A stretch of 64,000 nucleotides of DNA from JACOTV01 sp964445135 (GCA_964445135.1 CAYUJW010000001.1:9298-73297), one strand, 5' to 3'; counted from the stretch's first letter, positions 18,445-27,483 are shown. A program made the numbers and translations. Notes: generated by a model from the sequence alone, not told the origin.

Positions 18445-19386
18445 TTATTCCTCTTCCGTTTCTTCCGTTTCGATGATAATATCCATCTTGCGGAGCTCCT
18501 CTTCAATCAAAGTAAATGACTTTTTGCCAAGTCCTTTGACACCAATCAATTTGTCTTTACCGATGCGGACTAAGTCAGCAACCGTTTCGACACCTTCTCG
18601 CAAGAGAGCGTTAATAACACGTGAAGGCAAGTTTAATTCATCAATAATGATATCTTTCAAATGCTGATCAACAACCTTCTCTGGCTTTGCTTCTTCAGTC
18701 TGTTGTGATGAAACATCGTCCTGACCAGATAGCATATATGAGAAGTGGGTCGACAAGACATCAGATGCCTGCTTTAATGCTTCATCTGGCTTGATTGTTC
18801 CATCAGTCCATACATCGAGGATCAATCGATCATAGTTAGTCTTTCGTCCAACACGTGCACTTTCGATTTTAAAGTTAACCTTTCGAACTGGTGAGAAGAA
18901 TGCATCGACAGAAATAAACTCTGAAGATTCTTTTTCAACTTCTTCTTCCATAATGGATCCAATACCACGCTCAACTACTGCTTCGATGTCCAATTTTCCC
19001 TTAGGGCTGGTAATTTCTGCAATGTAGAGATCATCATTTACCACTTTTGCATCACCATCAATGCTTTTTGCATACACTTTTCCTTCTTTATTGGCAGAAA
19101 GTGTGATGTGAAATGGTCCTTCTCCGGCTGTATCAAATCGCAATTGTTTCAAATTAAGGATGATTTCGAGAACTGATTCTTTCACTCCCTCAATGGTTGA
19201 GAACATATGTTCTGCATTCTTGAACCTAACTTGCGTCATAGCAGATCCGGAAAGTGAGGAAAGGAGTGTGCGACGAAGCGCATTTCCCATACTGTTTCCA
19301 AAGCTTAATGGCAATGGTTCGATCACAAATCGGCTGTAATCGGCGGTTGTTTCTTCTTGTTTTGTGAAGAATATTGGTTTGATCAT
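18445..19386 (-). CDS. rpoA: DNA-directed RNA polymerase alpha subunit
   Basis: Scaffold for polymerase assembly and contact point for activators. The 313-residue protein has the N-terminal dimerisation domain (FVIEPLPLSFGNSMGNALRR, SSLSGSAMTQVRF, GIGSIMEEE) and a C-terminal helix-hairpin-helix domain (NLPSRVINALLREGVETVADL, GVKGLGKKSFTLIEE) linked by an acidic stretch. The C-terminal domain is complete, so UP-element recognition is possible. It lies between rpsD and rplQ as in most bacteria. Confidence 0.97.
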   Translation of the reverse strand: MIKPIFFTKQEETTADYSRFVIEPLPLSFGNSMGNALRRTLLSSLSGSAMTQVRFKNAEHMFSTIEGVKESVLEIILNLKQLRFDTAGEGPFHITLSANKEGKVYAKSIDGDAKVVNDDLYIAEITSPKGKLDIEAVVERGIGSIMEEEVEKESSEFISVDAFFSPVRKVNFKIESARVGRKTNYDRLILDVWTDGTIKPDEALKQASDVLSTHFSYMLSGQDDVSSQQTEEAKPEKVVDQHLKDIIIDELNLPSRVINALLREGVETVADLVRIGKDKLIGVKGLGKKSFTLIEEELRKMDIIIETEETEEE

Positions 19387-19432
19387 AAATGTACGTTATT
19401 CCCTTAGATCGGGTAAATAGTAATAATACGTA

Positions 19433-20053
19433 TTATCTCGAATAATACTCGATGACTGAACGGATATCGACCTGCTTCTCAATGTCCTCGCTGGTTGGCG
19501 CGGCAGTGACTGAGCATGCGTTTCCTTTTTTTGTTATCCATTCAACAACGATTTTGCTGGTGTTTTTTAATTGTGTCTCGACATATGGAATCTTTGTTGA
19601 TGCATCGGACGCAAAGCTCACGACGTCATCCATACGTGCTTGGTATGATGGGATGGTTACGAGTTTATTATTTACTTTAAAGTGGCCGTGATTGACCAAT
19701 TGGCGAGCTGAGGCGCGTGTTGGTGCAAGACCAGCTCGAAACACTACGTTGTCAAGTCGCAGCTCCAAAAGCTCACCCATATTTGTTCCAGTGTTGCCAG
19801 CGCGTCGTTTTGCTTCTTGAAAATATTTCTTAAGTTTGTGCTCAGAAATACCAAACATAAATCGCAGTTTCTGTTTTTCACGCAGCTGCTTTCCACGTTC
19901 TGATTGCTTACGACGTCGTTTTGCACCATGTTGACCTGGAGGAACTGTCAACTTACGAAGCATCGATGCATGCGCATTTGAGCCCGCAGTCTTCAATTCC
20001 AAATCAACGCCCTCGCGTCGTGCAATTCTATTTTTTGCTCCTGTATATCTCAT
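19433..20053 (-). CDS. rpsD: 30S ribosomal protein S4
   Basis: Protein uS4, a primary 16S rRNA binder and assembly initiator. The 206 residues include MRYTGAKNRIARREGVDL, the RKQSERGKQLREKQKLRFMFGISE region, and the S4 RNA-binding domain with LELRLDNVVFRAGLAPTRAS and ARQLVNHGHF. The N-terminal zinc cysteines found in some S4 forms are absent. It sits between rpsK and rpoA, the standard alpha-operon place. Confidence 0.97.
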   Translation of the reverse strand: MRYTGAKNRIARREGVDLELKTAGSNAHASMLRKLTVPPGQHGAKRRRKQSERGKQLREKQKLRFMFGISEHKLKKYFQEAKRRAGNTGTNMGELLELRLDNVVFRAGLAPTRASARQLVNHGHFKVNNKLVTIPSYQARMDDVVSFASDASTKIPYVETQLKNTSKIVVEWITKKGNACSVTAAPTSEDIEKQVDIRSVIEYYSR

Positions 20054-20091
20054 AGTGTGTTGCTTTTATATTCTGATCTAATTAATGTTGG

Positions 20092-20466
20092 TTAAATGCG
20101 TCGAATCTTTGGTGGTCGAACTCCGTTGTGTGGCACTGGAGTGACATCGACTACCTTATCAATATCCAAACTTGACCCGCGAAGTACGCGAAGCGATGCT
20201 TCACGACCAGGACCAATTCCTTTTACAAACACCACAACTTCTCGCAATTGATGATCAGTTTGGGCTTTTTTGACCGCTGCATCAACAGTTATAGTTGCTG
20301 CATATGGTGTTGATTTTCGCGTTCCTGAAAAACCGTGAGCTCCACATGAACTCGTGAGAACAACCGCACCATTTTGGTCGGTAATCGTAACTAAGGTGTT
20401 GTTAAATGTGGCCGTAATATATACACGTCCGGTTTCAACTACTTTTTGTTCTTTGCGTTTTTTCAT
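20092..20466 (-). CDS. rpsK: 30S ribosomal protein S11
   Basis: Protein uS11 of the 30S platform. The 124 residues show GRVYITATFNNTLVTITDQNG, the SSCGAHGFSGTRKSTPYAA region, VVFVKGIGPGREASLR and the conserved end VTPVPHNGVRPPKIRRI. It is 20 nt after rpsM and 38 nt before rpsD. Confidence 0.97.
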   Translation of the reverse strand: MKKRKEQKVVETGRVYITATFNNTLVTITDQNGAVVLTSSCGAHGFSGTRKSTPYAATITVDAAVKKAQTDHQLREVVVFVKGIGPGREASLRVLRGSSLDIDKVVDVTPVPHNGVRPPKIRRI

Positions 20467-20486
20467 GAAATACCAAAATTAATTAA

Positions 20487-20900
20487 TTATTTTTTGCCAG
20501 GCGATTTTGTCTGCTCTAACTTTGCCCATGCTTCCTTTGTCAATGCACCAACTGTTCGACGCTTTCCACGGCGAGTGCGGGCGTTTGAACGAGTTCTCTG
20601 TCCTCGTGCTGGAAGTCCACGCATGTGGCGAATCCCGCGGTATGAGGTAATTTCTTTGATTCTCTTGATATTCTCAGAAACATCTTCTCGCAAATCTCCT
20701 TCAACAATTATTTTCTTTTCAATTTGCTGGGTAATACTTCGAAAATCGTCTTCTGTTAGGTCGCGAACTCGAATGCTTTTATCAATTTTGGCAGCATCTA
20801 AGATCTTTGCTGATTTGTGCCAGCCGATTCCATAAATAAGCGTCAATGCGTATTCAATACGTGCTGAGTCCGGTAATACTAGTCCTAAAAGTCGTGCCAT
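20487..20900 (-). CDS. rpsM: 30S ribosomal protein S13
   Basis: Protein uS13 of the 30S head, contacting the P-site tRNA and 50S bridge. The 137 residues include the start ARLLGLVLPDSARIEYAL, YGIGWHKSAKIL, and the conserved RGIRHMRGLPARGQRTRSNARTRRG-type region near residues 92-115. The C-terminus is about 15-20 residues longer than the common form. It follows rpmJ by 24 nt. Confidence 0.97.
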   Translation of the reverse strand: MARLLGLVLPDSARIEYALTLIYGIGWHKSAKILDAAKIDKSIRVRDLTEDDFRSITQQIEKKIIVEGDLREDVSENIKRIKEITSYRGIRHMRGLPARGQRTRSNARTRRGKRRTVGALTKEAWAKLEQTKSPGKK

Positions 20901-20924
20901 ATAGATATTTTTAAATCACAATTA

Positions 20925-21038
20925 TCAGCCTTGTCGCTGCTTATGCTTGGGTGTTGAACATATAATATACAACTTGCCTCGTCGTTTAACGAGTTGACAT
21001 TTTGCACACATTTTCTTGATAGATGATCGTACTTTCAT
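20925..21038 (-). CDS. rpmJ: 50S ribosomal protein L36
   Basis: Protein bL36, only 37 residues, beginning [15 protein letters not shown] and ending HKQRQG. The zinc-binding set is present: CAKC, then a later cysteine in YIICSTPKH and the histidine. The start overlaps the infA stop by 4 nt (ATGA type), as expected for translational coupling. It lies in the usual infA-rpmJ-rpsM order. Confidence 0.95.
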   Translation of the reverse strand: MKVRSSIKKMCAKCQLVKRRGKLYIICSTPKHKQRQG

Positions 21039-21256
21039 TTTGTTCTATACACGATGCGACCGCGGTCAACATCATACGGTGTGACCTCAACACGAACTCG
21101 GTCACCCGGTAAAATCTTTATGTAATTTTTTCGCATTTTTCCGGACAGATAACACAGCAATTGCTTGTCTGAATTGTCTATCTTGACACGAAACAACGTA
21201 TTGGGAAGGTTCTCAATTACCTCGCCCTCAATCACTATTACGTTGTCATCCTTCAT
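21035..21256 (-). CDS. infA: translation initiation factor IF-1
   Basis: An OB-fold factor that binds the 30S A site during initiation. The 73-residue protein shows [41 protein letters not shown] and [10 protein letters not shown]. It has its own promoter with TACAAT 9 nt before the ATG and a TTGCTG -35 candidate 17 nt further, so an internal transcript for infA-rpmJ-rpsM-rpsK-rpsD-rpoA is likely. Confidence 0.97.
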   Translation of the reverse strand: MKDDNVIVIEGEVIENLPNTLFRVKIDNSDKQLLCYLSGKMRKNYIKILPGDRVRVEVTPYDVDRGRIVYRTK

Positions 21257-21265
21257 AAAAGTTTA

Positions 21266-21294
21266 ATTGTATCACAGCTTTTGCGCTTCAGCAA
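21266..21294 (-). promoter_or_regulatory. promoter of infA, leaderless layout
   Basis: Minus-strand TACAAT (21266-21271) 9 nt before the infA ATG, with TTGCTG (21289-21294) at a 17-nt spacing. It lies in the 95-nt spacer after map. Confidence 0.6.
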
Positions 21295-21351
21295 CCATAG
21301 ATTTTAGGGAAAATCATGGATTATATCATGCACACATTCCTCATCCCTCAT

Positions 21352-22107
21352 TTAGGTGAGAATTTCGACTCCACGACTGCTTACAACTATCGTATGCTCA
21401 AACTGTGCAGCCAAGCTTCCGTCTGCCGTTACAATTGACCAATCACTACCGGCTTCATATTCCATTTCGTTTGTGCCCATGGCATAAATGACTTCAATTG
21501 CCATAGTTAACCCTTGCACAATCTTCATGGTTTTCTCAATTGGTCGATCCAAATAGCCAGGGGCAGATGGTTCCTCATGCACACTTCGACCAACACCGTG
21601 ACCAACAAGGGGTTCAACTATATGATAGCCTGCTTTTTTGATGGTGAGCCCCATTTTATCAGATACATGACCTAAACGGTTGCCGATTTTAAATTCAGCA
21701 AGCGCTAATTTAAGCGCTCTTTTTCCCGCTTCCAAAAATGTGTGTATTTCTTCGCTATGCCCGTCCCCGATCGTCCATGTTTGAGCATGATCAACATGCC
21801 ACCCCTTAACCTGCGCCCCAATATCAACCGTCAAAACATCACCCGATTTGAGCACATACGAAGAAGGCGGAGTATGAACAATTTGATTATTCACCGGTGT
21901 GCAAGTAAACCATGAGTATCCGGGCACTGTGTTGAATGACCCCTCGCCACCGAGTCCTTTGATAGTCTTTTGTGCCAACTGCTCAATATCCATGGTTGTC
22001 ATCCCCGGAGCCAGGCGCGACTCAATCTCTTTCATAGCGACGCGAACCATACCACCTGCTTGTCGCATGTATTCAATTTCAGTATCGTTTTTTAGATATA
22101 CTCCCAT
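21352..22107 (-). CDS. map: methionine aminopeptidase, type I
   Basis: Removes the initiator methionine from new proteins. The 251-residue protein has all five metal ligands in context: the two aspartates in LTVDIGAQVKGWHVDHAQTW, the histidine in GHGVGRSVHEEP, the glutamate in GLTMAIEVIY and the last in AQFEHTIVV. No N-terminal zinc finger is present. It lies between the adk fusion (84 nt) and infA (95 nt), a common order in the spc-alpha region. Confidence 0.96.
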   Translation of the reverse strand: MGVYLKNDTEIEYMRQAGGMVRVAMKEIESRLAPGMTTMDIEQLAQKTIKGLGGEGSFNTVPGYSWFTCTPVNNQIVHTPPSSYVLKSGDVLTVDIGAQVKGWHVDHAQTWTIGDGHSEEIHTFLEAGKRALKLALAEFKIGNRLGHVSDKMGLTIKKAGYHIVEPLVGHGVGRSVHEEPSAPGYLDRPIEKTMKIVQGLTMAIEVIYAMGTNEMEYEAGSDWSIVTADGSLAAQFEHTIVVSSRGVEILT

Positions 22108-22191
22108 ACGTGTGATGTGTGATCGCTTGAATATGCGCCAAACATAGCGCTAAACGATCAAGACCGATCAAATGTAAGTGATGACTTATTT

Positions 22192-23319
22192 TTAAGAAAA
22201 GTATACTGCGCGGTAGACTTCTTCCAACTTATCGTAAAATTCCTCCATTGAGAAATTGTTTTTGACTAAGTAATCAGAAAATGCGATAGTTGCCCCCATA
22301 TTCAAGTTTATTAGCTCGTTGATGTCTCGCTCAGCTCCCACATTGTTACTTCGCGATACGCGCTGCTTCATACGTGCATAGCGCAGCTGTTTATCAACAT
22401 GTATTCCCAAAATAACTACGCGAACATCCTTTAAGGTATTTTTAAGATAGGTGTACTCTTCCCACGACCGCATCCCATCAATGACGACGACTGCATCCTT
22501 TTTTAGTGCATCTTTGATTTTTTGCTCATTCAATACGGCAAGCGCTTCACGTCCGTGTTCTTCACGCAGTCGCTCGCGGACAATCTTTTCTGAGTGTTCG
22601 ACACTATCACCAAACTCTTTCTGAGCCATATCAACAACAATCTTTCCAAAACGTATCACCTTCAAACCCTTTTCTTTGTAATATGCAGCAGCATCAGTCT
22701 TTCCCGCACCAGGCAAGCCAACAATTGCGATAACTGACTTATTGCGTTGTTTCCATGTTCGAACCTCGTTTTGTACAAATTCTTTTCCCAAACTTTTGAG
22801 AATCTCATCATTTACTTGCTGTATGCTTTGCGTTCCATCAACCTCGACAAGCTTTCCCTTCTTCTGATAGTATCTCAAAACAGGCTCTGTATGCTTATGA
22901 AAGGCCTCAATTCGGCGCCTTAAGGCCTGAATGGTGTTGTCATCACGATCTGCATCATCTCGATACGCAAGACGCCACAGCGCCTCTTTATCTGGAATTT
23001 CTACATGGATCACCATGTCCACGTTATTTGAGAACTTCTTGGCTTGCGCTAAGGTTCGGGGAAATCCATCAAGGATGTATCCTTTTTTGTATTCGGCTTG
23101 GGAAAGATAGGTGTTTACAATCTCAATGACACGATCATCAGGAACAAGCGTCCCCGAATTGATGACCTCTTTCATGTAGCGACCAAGTGTGGTCTTTTCA
23201 CGCGCAATCTGCCTGAAGATATGGCCTGTTGAAAGGTATGGAATGCCAAGCTGCTTAACCAGCAGGTTTCCCTGTGTGGATTTGCCTGCACCTTGAATAC
23301 CCGTCAAAACAAGTTTCAT
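22192..23319 (-). CDS. adk: adenylate kinase fused to a UPF0200-like kinase domain
   Basis: Two P-loop domains in one 375-residue chain. Residues 1 to about 178 are adenylate kinase (ATP + AMP to 2 ADP): P-loop GIQGAGKST, STGHIFRQ, YILDGFPRT, and a short lid with RDDADRDD. Residues about 195-375 are a second P-loop domain, GLPGAGKTDAA at 201-211, then RFGKIVVDMA, LREEHGREALA, VVVIDGMRSWEEY and MGATIAFSDYLVKNN. This pattern resembles archaeal UPF0200/dephospho-CoA-kinase-like proteins. Both Walker A motifs are intact. The frame is continuous, with no sign of a stop or frameshift at the junction. Confidence 0.88.
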   Translation of the reverse strand: MKLVLTGIQGAGKSTQGNLLVKQLGIPYLSTGHIFRQIAREKTTLGRYMKEVINSGTLVPDDRVIEIVNTYLSQAEYKKGYILDGFPRTLAQAKKFSNNVDMVIHVEIPDKEALWRLAYRDDADRDDNTIQALRRRIEAFHKHTEPVLRYYQKKGKLVEVDGTQSIQQVNDEILKSLGKEFVQNEVRTWKQRNKSVIAIVGLPGAGKTDAAAYYKEKGLKVIRFGKIVVDMAQKEFGDSVEHSEKIVRERLREEHGREALAVLNEQKIKDALKKDAVVVIDGMRSWEEYTYLKNTLKDVRVVILGIHVDKQLRYARMKQRVSRSNNVGAERDINELINLNMGATIAFSDYLVKNNFSMEEFYDKLEEVYRAVYFS

Positions 23320-23331
23320 ATATATGAGACA

Positions 23332-23505
23332 TTACCCCAATTTTTTCTTTTCCTTATGGGAGGTCGATTTTTTGCACTTCTTGCAATATTTGTTAAATTT
23401 GACACTTTCTGTGGTGTTGATTTTATTTTTCTGCGTAACATAGTTTTGACTGTTACACACTTCGCAAACCAAACCTAAAAGTACTCGTGATCCTTTTTTT
23501 GCCAT
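23332..23505 (-). CDS. rpmG: 50S ribosomal protein L33
   Basis: Protein bL33, 57 residues, easily missed because of its size. It starts MAKKGSRVLLGLVCEVC and contains NYVTQKNK, VKFNKYCKKCKK and a basic end. The two CxxC pairs make it the zinc-binding (C+) form. It sits between secY (73 nt) and the adk fusion (12 nt), an uncommon place for this gene. Confidence 0.93.
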   Translation of the reverse strand: MAKKGSRVLLGLVCEVCNSQNYVTQKNKINTTESVKFNKYCKKCKKSTSHKEKKKLG

Positions 23506-23578
23506 GACTATAAATCCAATTAATAATTATTATTTCTCAAATAACAGAAAGTATATTATACCTTATAAATCCCCAAAC

Positions 23579-24868
23579 TTAAAATCGTCTGTAACGATCG
23601 TAGCTTTTCATCAAAAGCTGCGCGTCAAGCGTTTTAAATAATTCAAGTGTTCCAGTAACCACTATAAGCACTCCCGTTCCGCCAACCACCAAATTTGGCA
23701 ATCCTGTGACGCCTGACATAATAGCCGGCAACACTGCCACTGTCCCGAGAAATACCGCCCCCACTCCAGTCAGCCGATACATTGTTTTTGTGAGATATTC
23801 TTCAGTTGCTCGACCAGGGCGAATTCCTGGTATAAATCCACCGTTTTTTTGAATTTCCTCTGCAATCTTTTGCGGACTAAAGACAACAATCGTATAGAAG
23901 AATGTAAAGCCAATAACGAGCAGAAAGTACATTGCGTTGTAGAAAAACCCGGTCGGATCAAAAAAGGCGGCAAGTGACGCTGCAGCGCGCGCAACACCCA
24001 CGTTTGAGGACGTTGAGAGAAAATTACCAATAAGCTGGGGAAACAACACAAACGATACCGCAAATATAATTGGCAAGACACCTGCCTGATTAAGCTTCAG
24101 TGGCAGATAATTTGTCGCAGCTTGATACATGCGGTTTCCCTTGACGCGTCGAGCGTAGTATACGGGAATTCGTCGCACCGCCTCATTCACATACACCACG
24201 CTTGCAATGACAAGCACCGTAAGCACGGCAAAAATTGCAATATTAAAAAACTGCTCAGGAGTAAACGTGCCAAAAAATTGCTGAGCAACAACGGGCAATC
24301 GACTCAGAATTCCAACAATAATAATAAGTGTAATGCCATTTCCAAGGCCAAACTCTGAAATCAACTCACCAAACCACACCAGAATATATGTTCCTGCAAC
24401 AAGCGTTGCAATCAGTGCAAAAAACTCAATTGGGTTGAGTGCTCCAACCACATTATTTTGCTTTAATAAGAAATATATTCCAACTGCCTGAAGCACCGTG
24501 AGCGGTAGCGTCAAAAGGCGAGTGTACTGATTGATTTTGAAGCGACCATACTCCCCTTCTTTTGACAACTCCTCAAACTTCGGCACCACAACGGTCAGTA
24601 GTTGAAAAATAATAGATGCATTGATGTATGGATTGATACCTAGGGCCATAACAGAAAAATTGAGGAGCGTTCCACCAGAGAAAATATCGAGCAATGAGAG
24701 GAATTGATTGTTTTGAAACAAGCTACGAAGACGCTCAACATCTACAATTGGAACGGGAAGAAACGAAAAAATTCGAAATACAAAAAAGATAAAGAGCGTA
24801 AAGAGCGCTTTACGTTTTAGCTGAGGATCTTTGACAAGAAGGGATAACCGACGCTTGAGGTCTTTCAT
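23579..24868 (-). CDS. secY: preprotein translocase subunit SecY
   Basis: Channel-forming subunit of the Sec translocon in the cytoplasmic membrane. The 429-residue protein has about ten hydrophobic segments and the family marks [17 protein letters not shown], the [13 protein letters not shown] loop, [14 protein letters not shown] and [16 protein letters not shown]. Its start overlaps the rplO stop by 4 nt. It lies in the standard place after rplO. Confidence 0.97.
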   Translation of the reverse strand: MKDLKRRLSLLVKDPQLKRKALFTLFIFFVFRIFSFLPVPIVDVERLRSLFQNNQFLSLLDIFSGGTLLNFSVMALGINPYINASIIFQLLTVVVPKFEELSKEGEYGRFKINQYTRLLTLPLTVLQAVGIYFLLKQNNVVGALNPIEFFALIATLVAGTYILVWFGELISEFGLGNGITLIIIVGILSRLPVVAQQFFGTFTPEQFFNIAIFAVLTVLVIASVVYVNEAVRRIPVYYARRVKGNRMYQAATNYLPLKLNQAGVLPIIFAVSFVLFPQLIGNFLSTSSNVGVARAAASLAAFFDPTGFFYNAMYFLLVIGFTFFYTIVVFSPQKIAEEIQKNGGFIPGIRPGRATEEYLTKTMYRLTGVGAVFLGTVAVLPAIMSGVTGLPNLVVGGTGVLIVVTGTLELFKTLDAQLLMKSYDRYRRF

Positions 24869-25311
24869 GCGACTAACTCAACACTTCCGCCTGCTGCTTC
24901 TATGAGTTTTTGAGCGCCGGAAGAAACTGGTAATTGCACCGTAAGTTTCTTCTCAATTGCTCCATTTGCCACCACTTTGACAGACATCGAAGCAGATTCA
25001 ATAACCCCTTTTTCAAAGAGCGTATCACGTGAGACCACGTCACCTGCTTTATACACTTCGTTGAGAGTATCTAGTCGAATAATAGTTGGCTTATCTTGTA
25101 CAGATTTGTTCTTTCCCTTACCTCGAAGCAATGGAAATCGCTTGACGAGACGGTTTTGTCCTCCCTCAAAAGAGAGTGGAATATGTTCACGACCACGCTG
25201 ATGTCTGGTAGTACCACGAGTTGACTTAGCACCCTTACCGCTTCCGTAGCCGCGGCCTAAGCGCTTTCCATTTTTTTTAGTATTTTTTGGTAATTCTGAT
25301 AGTATCGACAT
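24865..25311 (-). CDS. rplO: 50S ribosomal protein L15
   Basis: Protein uL15. The 148 residues include the glycine-rich [20 protein letters not shown] region, a [16 protein letters not shown] segment and the C-terminal AAGGSVELV. It begins 6 nt after rpsE: there is no room for rpmD (uL30), which normally lies between them. The loss of uL30 is a CPR trait. Confidence 0.97.
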   Translation of the reverse strand: MSILSELPKNTKKNGKRLGRGYGSGKGAKSTRGTTRHQRGREHIPLSFEGGQNRLVKRFPLLRGKGKNKSVQDKPTIIRLDTLNEVYKAGDVVSRDTLFEKGVIESASMSVKVVANGAIEKKLTVQLPVSSGAQKLIEAAGGSVELVA

Positions 25312-25317
25312 GGCTTT

Positions 25318-25782
25318 TTAGACTTTCTTTTTTAACATTTTCAACGCTTTGATAATTGCGTAGGCATTTACAATCTGATTTCGTGATCGAAGAATTTTTC
25401 CTGAAGCATTTTCGATTCCAGATAATTCAAGTATAGCACGTGCAACGCTTCCAACTTTCAAACCAGTTCCCAAAGGTGCCGGTTTAAGAATGATGTTTGC
25501 GGCCTTAAACTTTACTTGAATCATGTGTGGCAACGTTGTGTTGATCAGAGGCACAGTTATCATGCTTTTGTGAGCGCTACTTATTGCTTTCTGAATAGCT
25601 GAAGGAACTTCTTTTGAGGTTCCAAGCCCAACGCCAACTTTTCCCTTTTTGTCTCCAATCACAACAAGTGCTGAAAAACTTACTGCATTGCCGCCAGTCG
25701 TTTTTTTCGTAACACGACGGATGAGCAATACACGCTCTTCAAACTGCTTATCGCCTTGGTCTCTATCTCTGTTGTATGCCAT
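25318..25782 (-). CDS. rpsE: 30S ribosomal protein S5
   Basis: Protein uS5, involved in decoding fidelity and mRNA unwinding. The 154 residues show FEERVLLIRRVTKKTTGG, FSALVVIGDKKGKVGVGLG, KEVPSAIQKAISSAHKSM and the C-terminal KILRSRNQIVNAYAIIKAL. It follows rplR by 58 nt. Confidence 0.97.
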   Translation of the reverse strand: MAYNRDRDQGDKQFEERVLLIRRVTKKTTGGNAVSFSALVVIGDKKGKVGVGLGTSKEVPSAIQKAISSAHKSMITVPLINTTLPHMIQVKFKAANIILKPAPLGTGLKVGSVARAILELSGIENASGKILRSRNQIVNAYAIIKALKMLKKKV

Positions 25783-25840
25783 AAATTGTTTATCTAATTA
25801 ATTATCCTAATGCTAAATATGCTAAATTATATTCTTAATC

Positions 25841-26185
25841 TTAAAGCTGTATTCCTGCTTCTCGGACACCTTCTGCAACAGCTGCAACTCGCCCATGATA
25901 ACGATATGATCCTCGATCAAAAATACCAACAGTGATCTTTTTTTCTTTCAAAAGAGCTCCAATTGCCTGCCCTACTTGCTTGGCTGTTTCAATTTTTGAA
26001 CCTTTTTCCTTCATGACTTGCGATGTTGCGGAAGCAACAGTCACCCGAGCGTCATCGTCAATTGCTTGTACACTCATATGCGTGTTTGAACGAAACACAC
26101 TAATACGAGGTCTTTGGGCTGTTCCGTGCATTTTTCCACGGGTTCTGGCAGCTCGTCTTGTTTTTGCATTATGTGTAATTGCCAT
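25841..26185 (-). CDS. rplR: 50S ribosomal protein L18
   Basis: Protein uL18, binding 5S rRNA. The 114 residues include RISVFRSNTHMSVQAIDDDA, ASATSQVM, AKQVGQAIGALLKEK and FDRGSYRYHGRVAAVAEGVREAG. An AAGGAA Shine-Dalgarno sequence stands 8 nt before the ATG, one of the few clear ones in this region. Confidence 0.97.
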   Translation of the reverse strand: MAITHNAKTRRAARTRGKMHGTAQRPRISVFRSNTHMSVQAIDDDARVTVASATSQVMKEKGSKIETAKQVGQAIGALLKEKKITVGIFDRGSYRYHGRVAAVAEGVREAGIQL

Positions 26186-26224
26186 GGGTATTATTTCCTT
26201 TCTAAATTATTTCAATAAACAAAA

Positions 26225-26775
26225 TTAGGCTTTTGCCTTCTTTCCTGGCTTCAATTTAACAACTTGACCAGCATATCGAAGACCTTTTCCTTTATAAGGA
26301 TCAGGTTTTTTCAGTGTGTAAATCTTATTCGACACTTCTCCAACTAATTGTTTATCAATTCCTGACACCGTGATGTTGTTTCCTTCAACTGCAAAGCGAA
26401 TTCCCTCAGGCTTCTTCATCTCAATAAGGTGTGAATAGCCAAGCTTAAACACCATTCCCTCACCTTGCATCTTAACATTGTAGCCTGTGCCAACTACTTC
26501 AAGCTTTTTCTCAAATCGTTTGGTCACTCCTTCAACCGCGTTTGCAATAAGTTTGCGCGTCAATCCATGCATTGAACGAGTCTTTTTGTCATTTGATAGT
26601 CGGATCACATTGAGAATATTTTCAACTTGCTCAACCTTTAGTTTTGGCGTGATAGCAACACTAAGAACACCTTCTGGACCACGAACAGTGATTAAACCAG
26701 GGGTGAGTTCAACGCTGACTCCCNNNNNNNNNNTCCCGCTACAATTGTTATTGGTGTATTTCCGATTTTTGACAT
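26225..26775 (-). CDS. rplF: 50S ribosomal protein L6 (interrupted by assembly gap)
   Basis: Protein uL6. The true start is the ATG at 26773-26775, giving MSKIGNTPITIVAG, the family N-terminus. A run of 10 N at 26724-26733 then breaks the frame; beyond it the protein resumes GVSVELTPGLITVRGPEG and continues to a normal C-terminus with PDPYKGKGLRYAG. The bases either side of the gap share TCCC. Merging them over this 4-bp overlap restores one frame reading IVAG-VSVEL, 178 residues. The gap is therefore an assembly artefact, not a mutation. Confidence 0.95.
26724..26733. other. 10-N assembly gap inside rplF
   Basis: Ten undetermined bases. The left side ends in ACTCCC and the right side begins TCCCGCT; overlap of TCCC restores the rplF frame with the expected residues, so the true gap length is likely minus 4. 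Confidence 0.97.
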
Positions 26776-26781
26776 AATTTT

Positions 26782-27168
26782 TTACCAAATTTCAAACAAC
26801 AACTCTCCTCCAACTTTCTGCTTCTTTGCTTCAACATTCGACATAATTCCTCTTGATGTTGAGATGATTGCATGTCCCAATCCATTTAGTACTGGCTTCA
26901 ACTGTTTGGCAGCCACATATTGACGCTGTCCTGGTGTTGAAAACAACTTAACATTTGATACAGCCGGCTCTCCATTTTTGTACGACAAATTAATGGTGAC
27001 ATTCTTTTTTATGTCGCCATATTCTTCAAATGACTCAACATATCCGAGCTCTTCGAGTTTCTTCAAAACCTGAATGCGAAACAATGAACTTGGACTTTCA
27101 ATGGTCTCTCGACGGGCCATATAGCCATTTTTGATACGGATTGCTAGATCGATAATTGGATGATTCAT
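26782..27168 (-). CDS. rpsH: 30S ribosomal protein S8
   Basis: Protein uS8, a 16S central-domain binder and, in Escherichia coli, the spc-operon translational repressor. The 128 residues start MNHPIIDLAIRIKNGYMARR and end with the STSRGIMSNVEAKKQKVGGE region, conserved in the family. It is 9 nt after rpsS, which replaces the normal neighbour order. Confidence 0.97.
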   Translation of the reverse strand: MNHPIIDLAIRIKNGYMARRETIESPSSLFRIQVLKKLEELGYVESFEEYGDIKKNVTINLSYKNGEPAVSNVKLFSTPGQRQYVAAKQLKPVLNGLGHAIISTSRGIMSNVEAKKQKVGGELLFEIW

Positions 27169-27177
27169 AGGTGTATT

Positions 27178-27462
27178 TTACGTGGCCGAAATAATCTTCT
27201 TTGTAATCTTACCGTGTGTGCGGAACGCACGTGTTGGTGAAAATTCCCCAACTCGGTAGCCGACCATCGATTCGGTAACTAAAAACTCAACGTGTTTGCG
27301 TCCGTTATATACTCCCAACTTGTGCCCAACAAACTCAGGCGATATTTGGGAACGTCGACACCATGTCTTTATAACATCGTGACTTCCAGACTCTTTTTGA
27401 GCCATAACTTTCTTCAATAGCTTTTCGTCAACAAATGGGCCTTTTTTTAGTGATCTACTCAT
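27178..27462 (-). CDS. rpsS: 30S ribosomal protein S19, at an unusual position
   Basis: Protein uS19 of the 30S head. The 94 residues begin [19 protein letters not shown] and include [36 protein letters not shown]. In almost all bacteria this gene lies between rplB and rplV; here that junction has only 4 nt and rpsS lies between rpsN (21 nt) and rpsH (9 nt). It is full-length, with no second copy in the window. Confidence 0.97.
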   Translation of the reverse strand: MSRSLKKGPFVDEKLLKKVMAQKESGSHDVIKTWCRRSQISPEFVGHKLGVYNGRKHVEFLVTESMVGYRVGEFSPTRAFRTHGKITKKIISAT

Positions 27463-27483
27463 AATTATTTATATTAAAACTGC

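Noticed and set aside
26225..26788. rplF frameshift as a real mutation
   Set aside because: The frame break coincides exactly with the N gap and disappears when the 4-bp overlap is merged.
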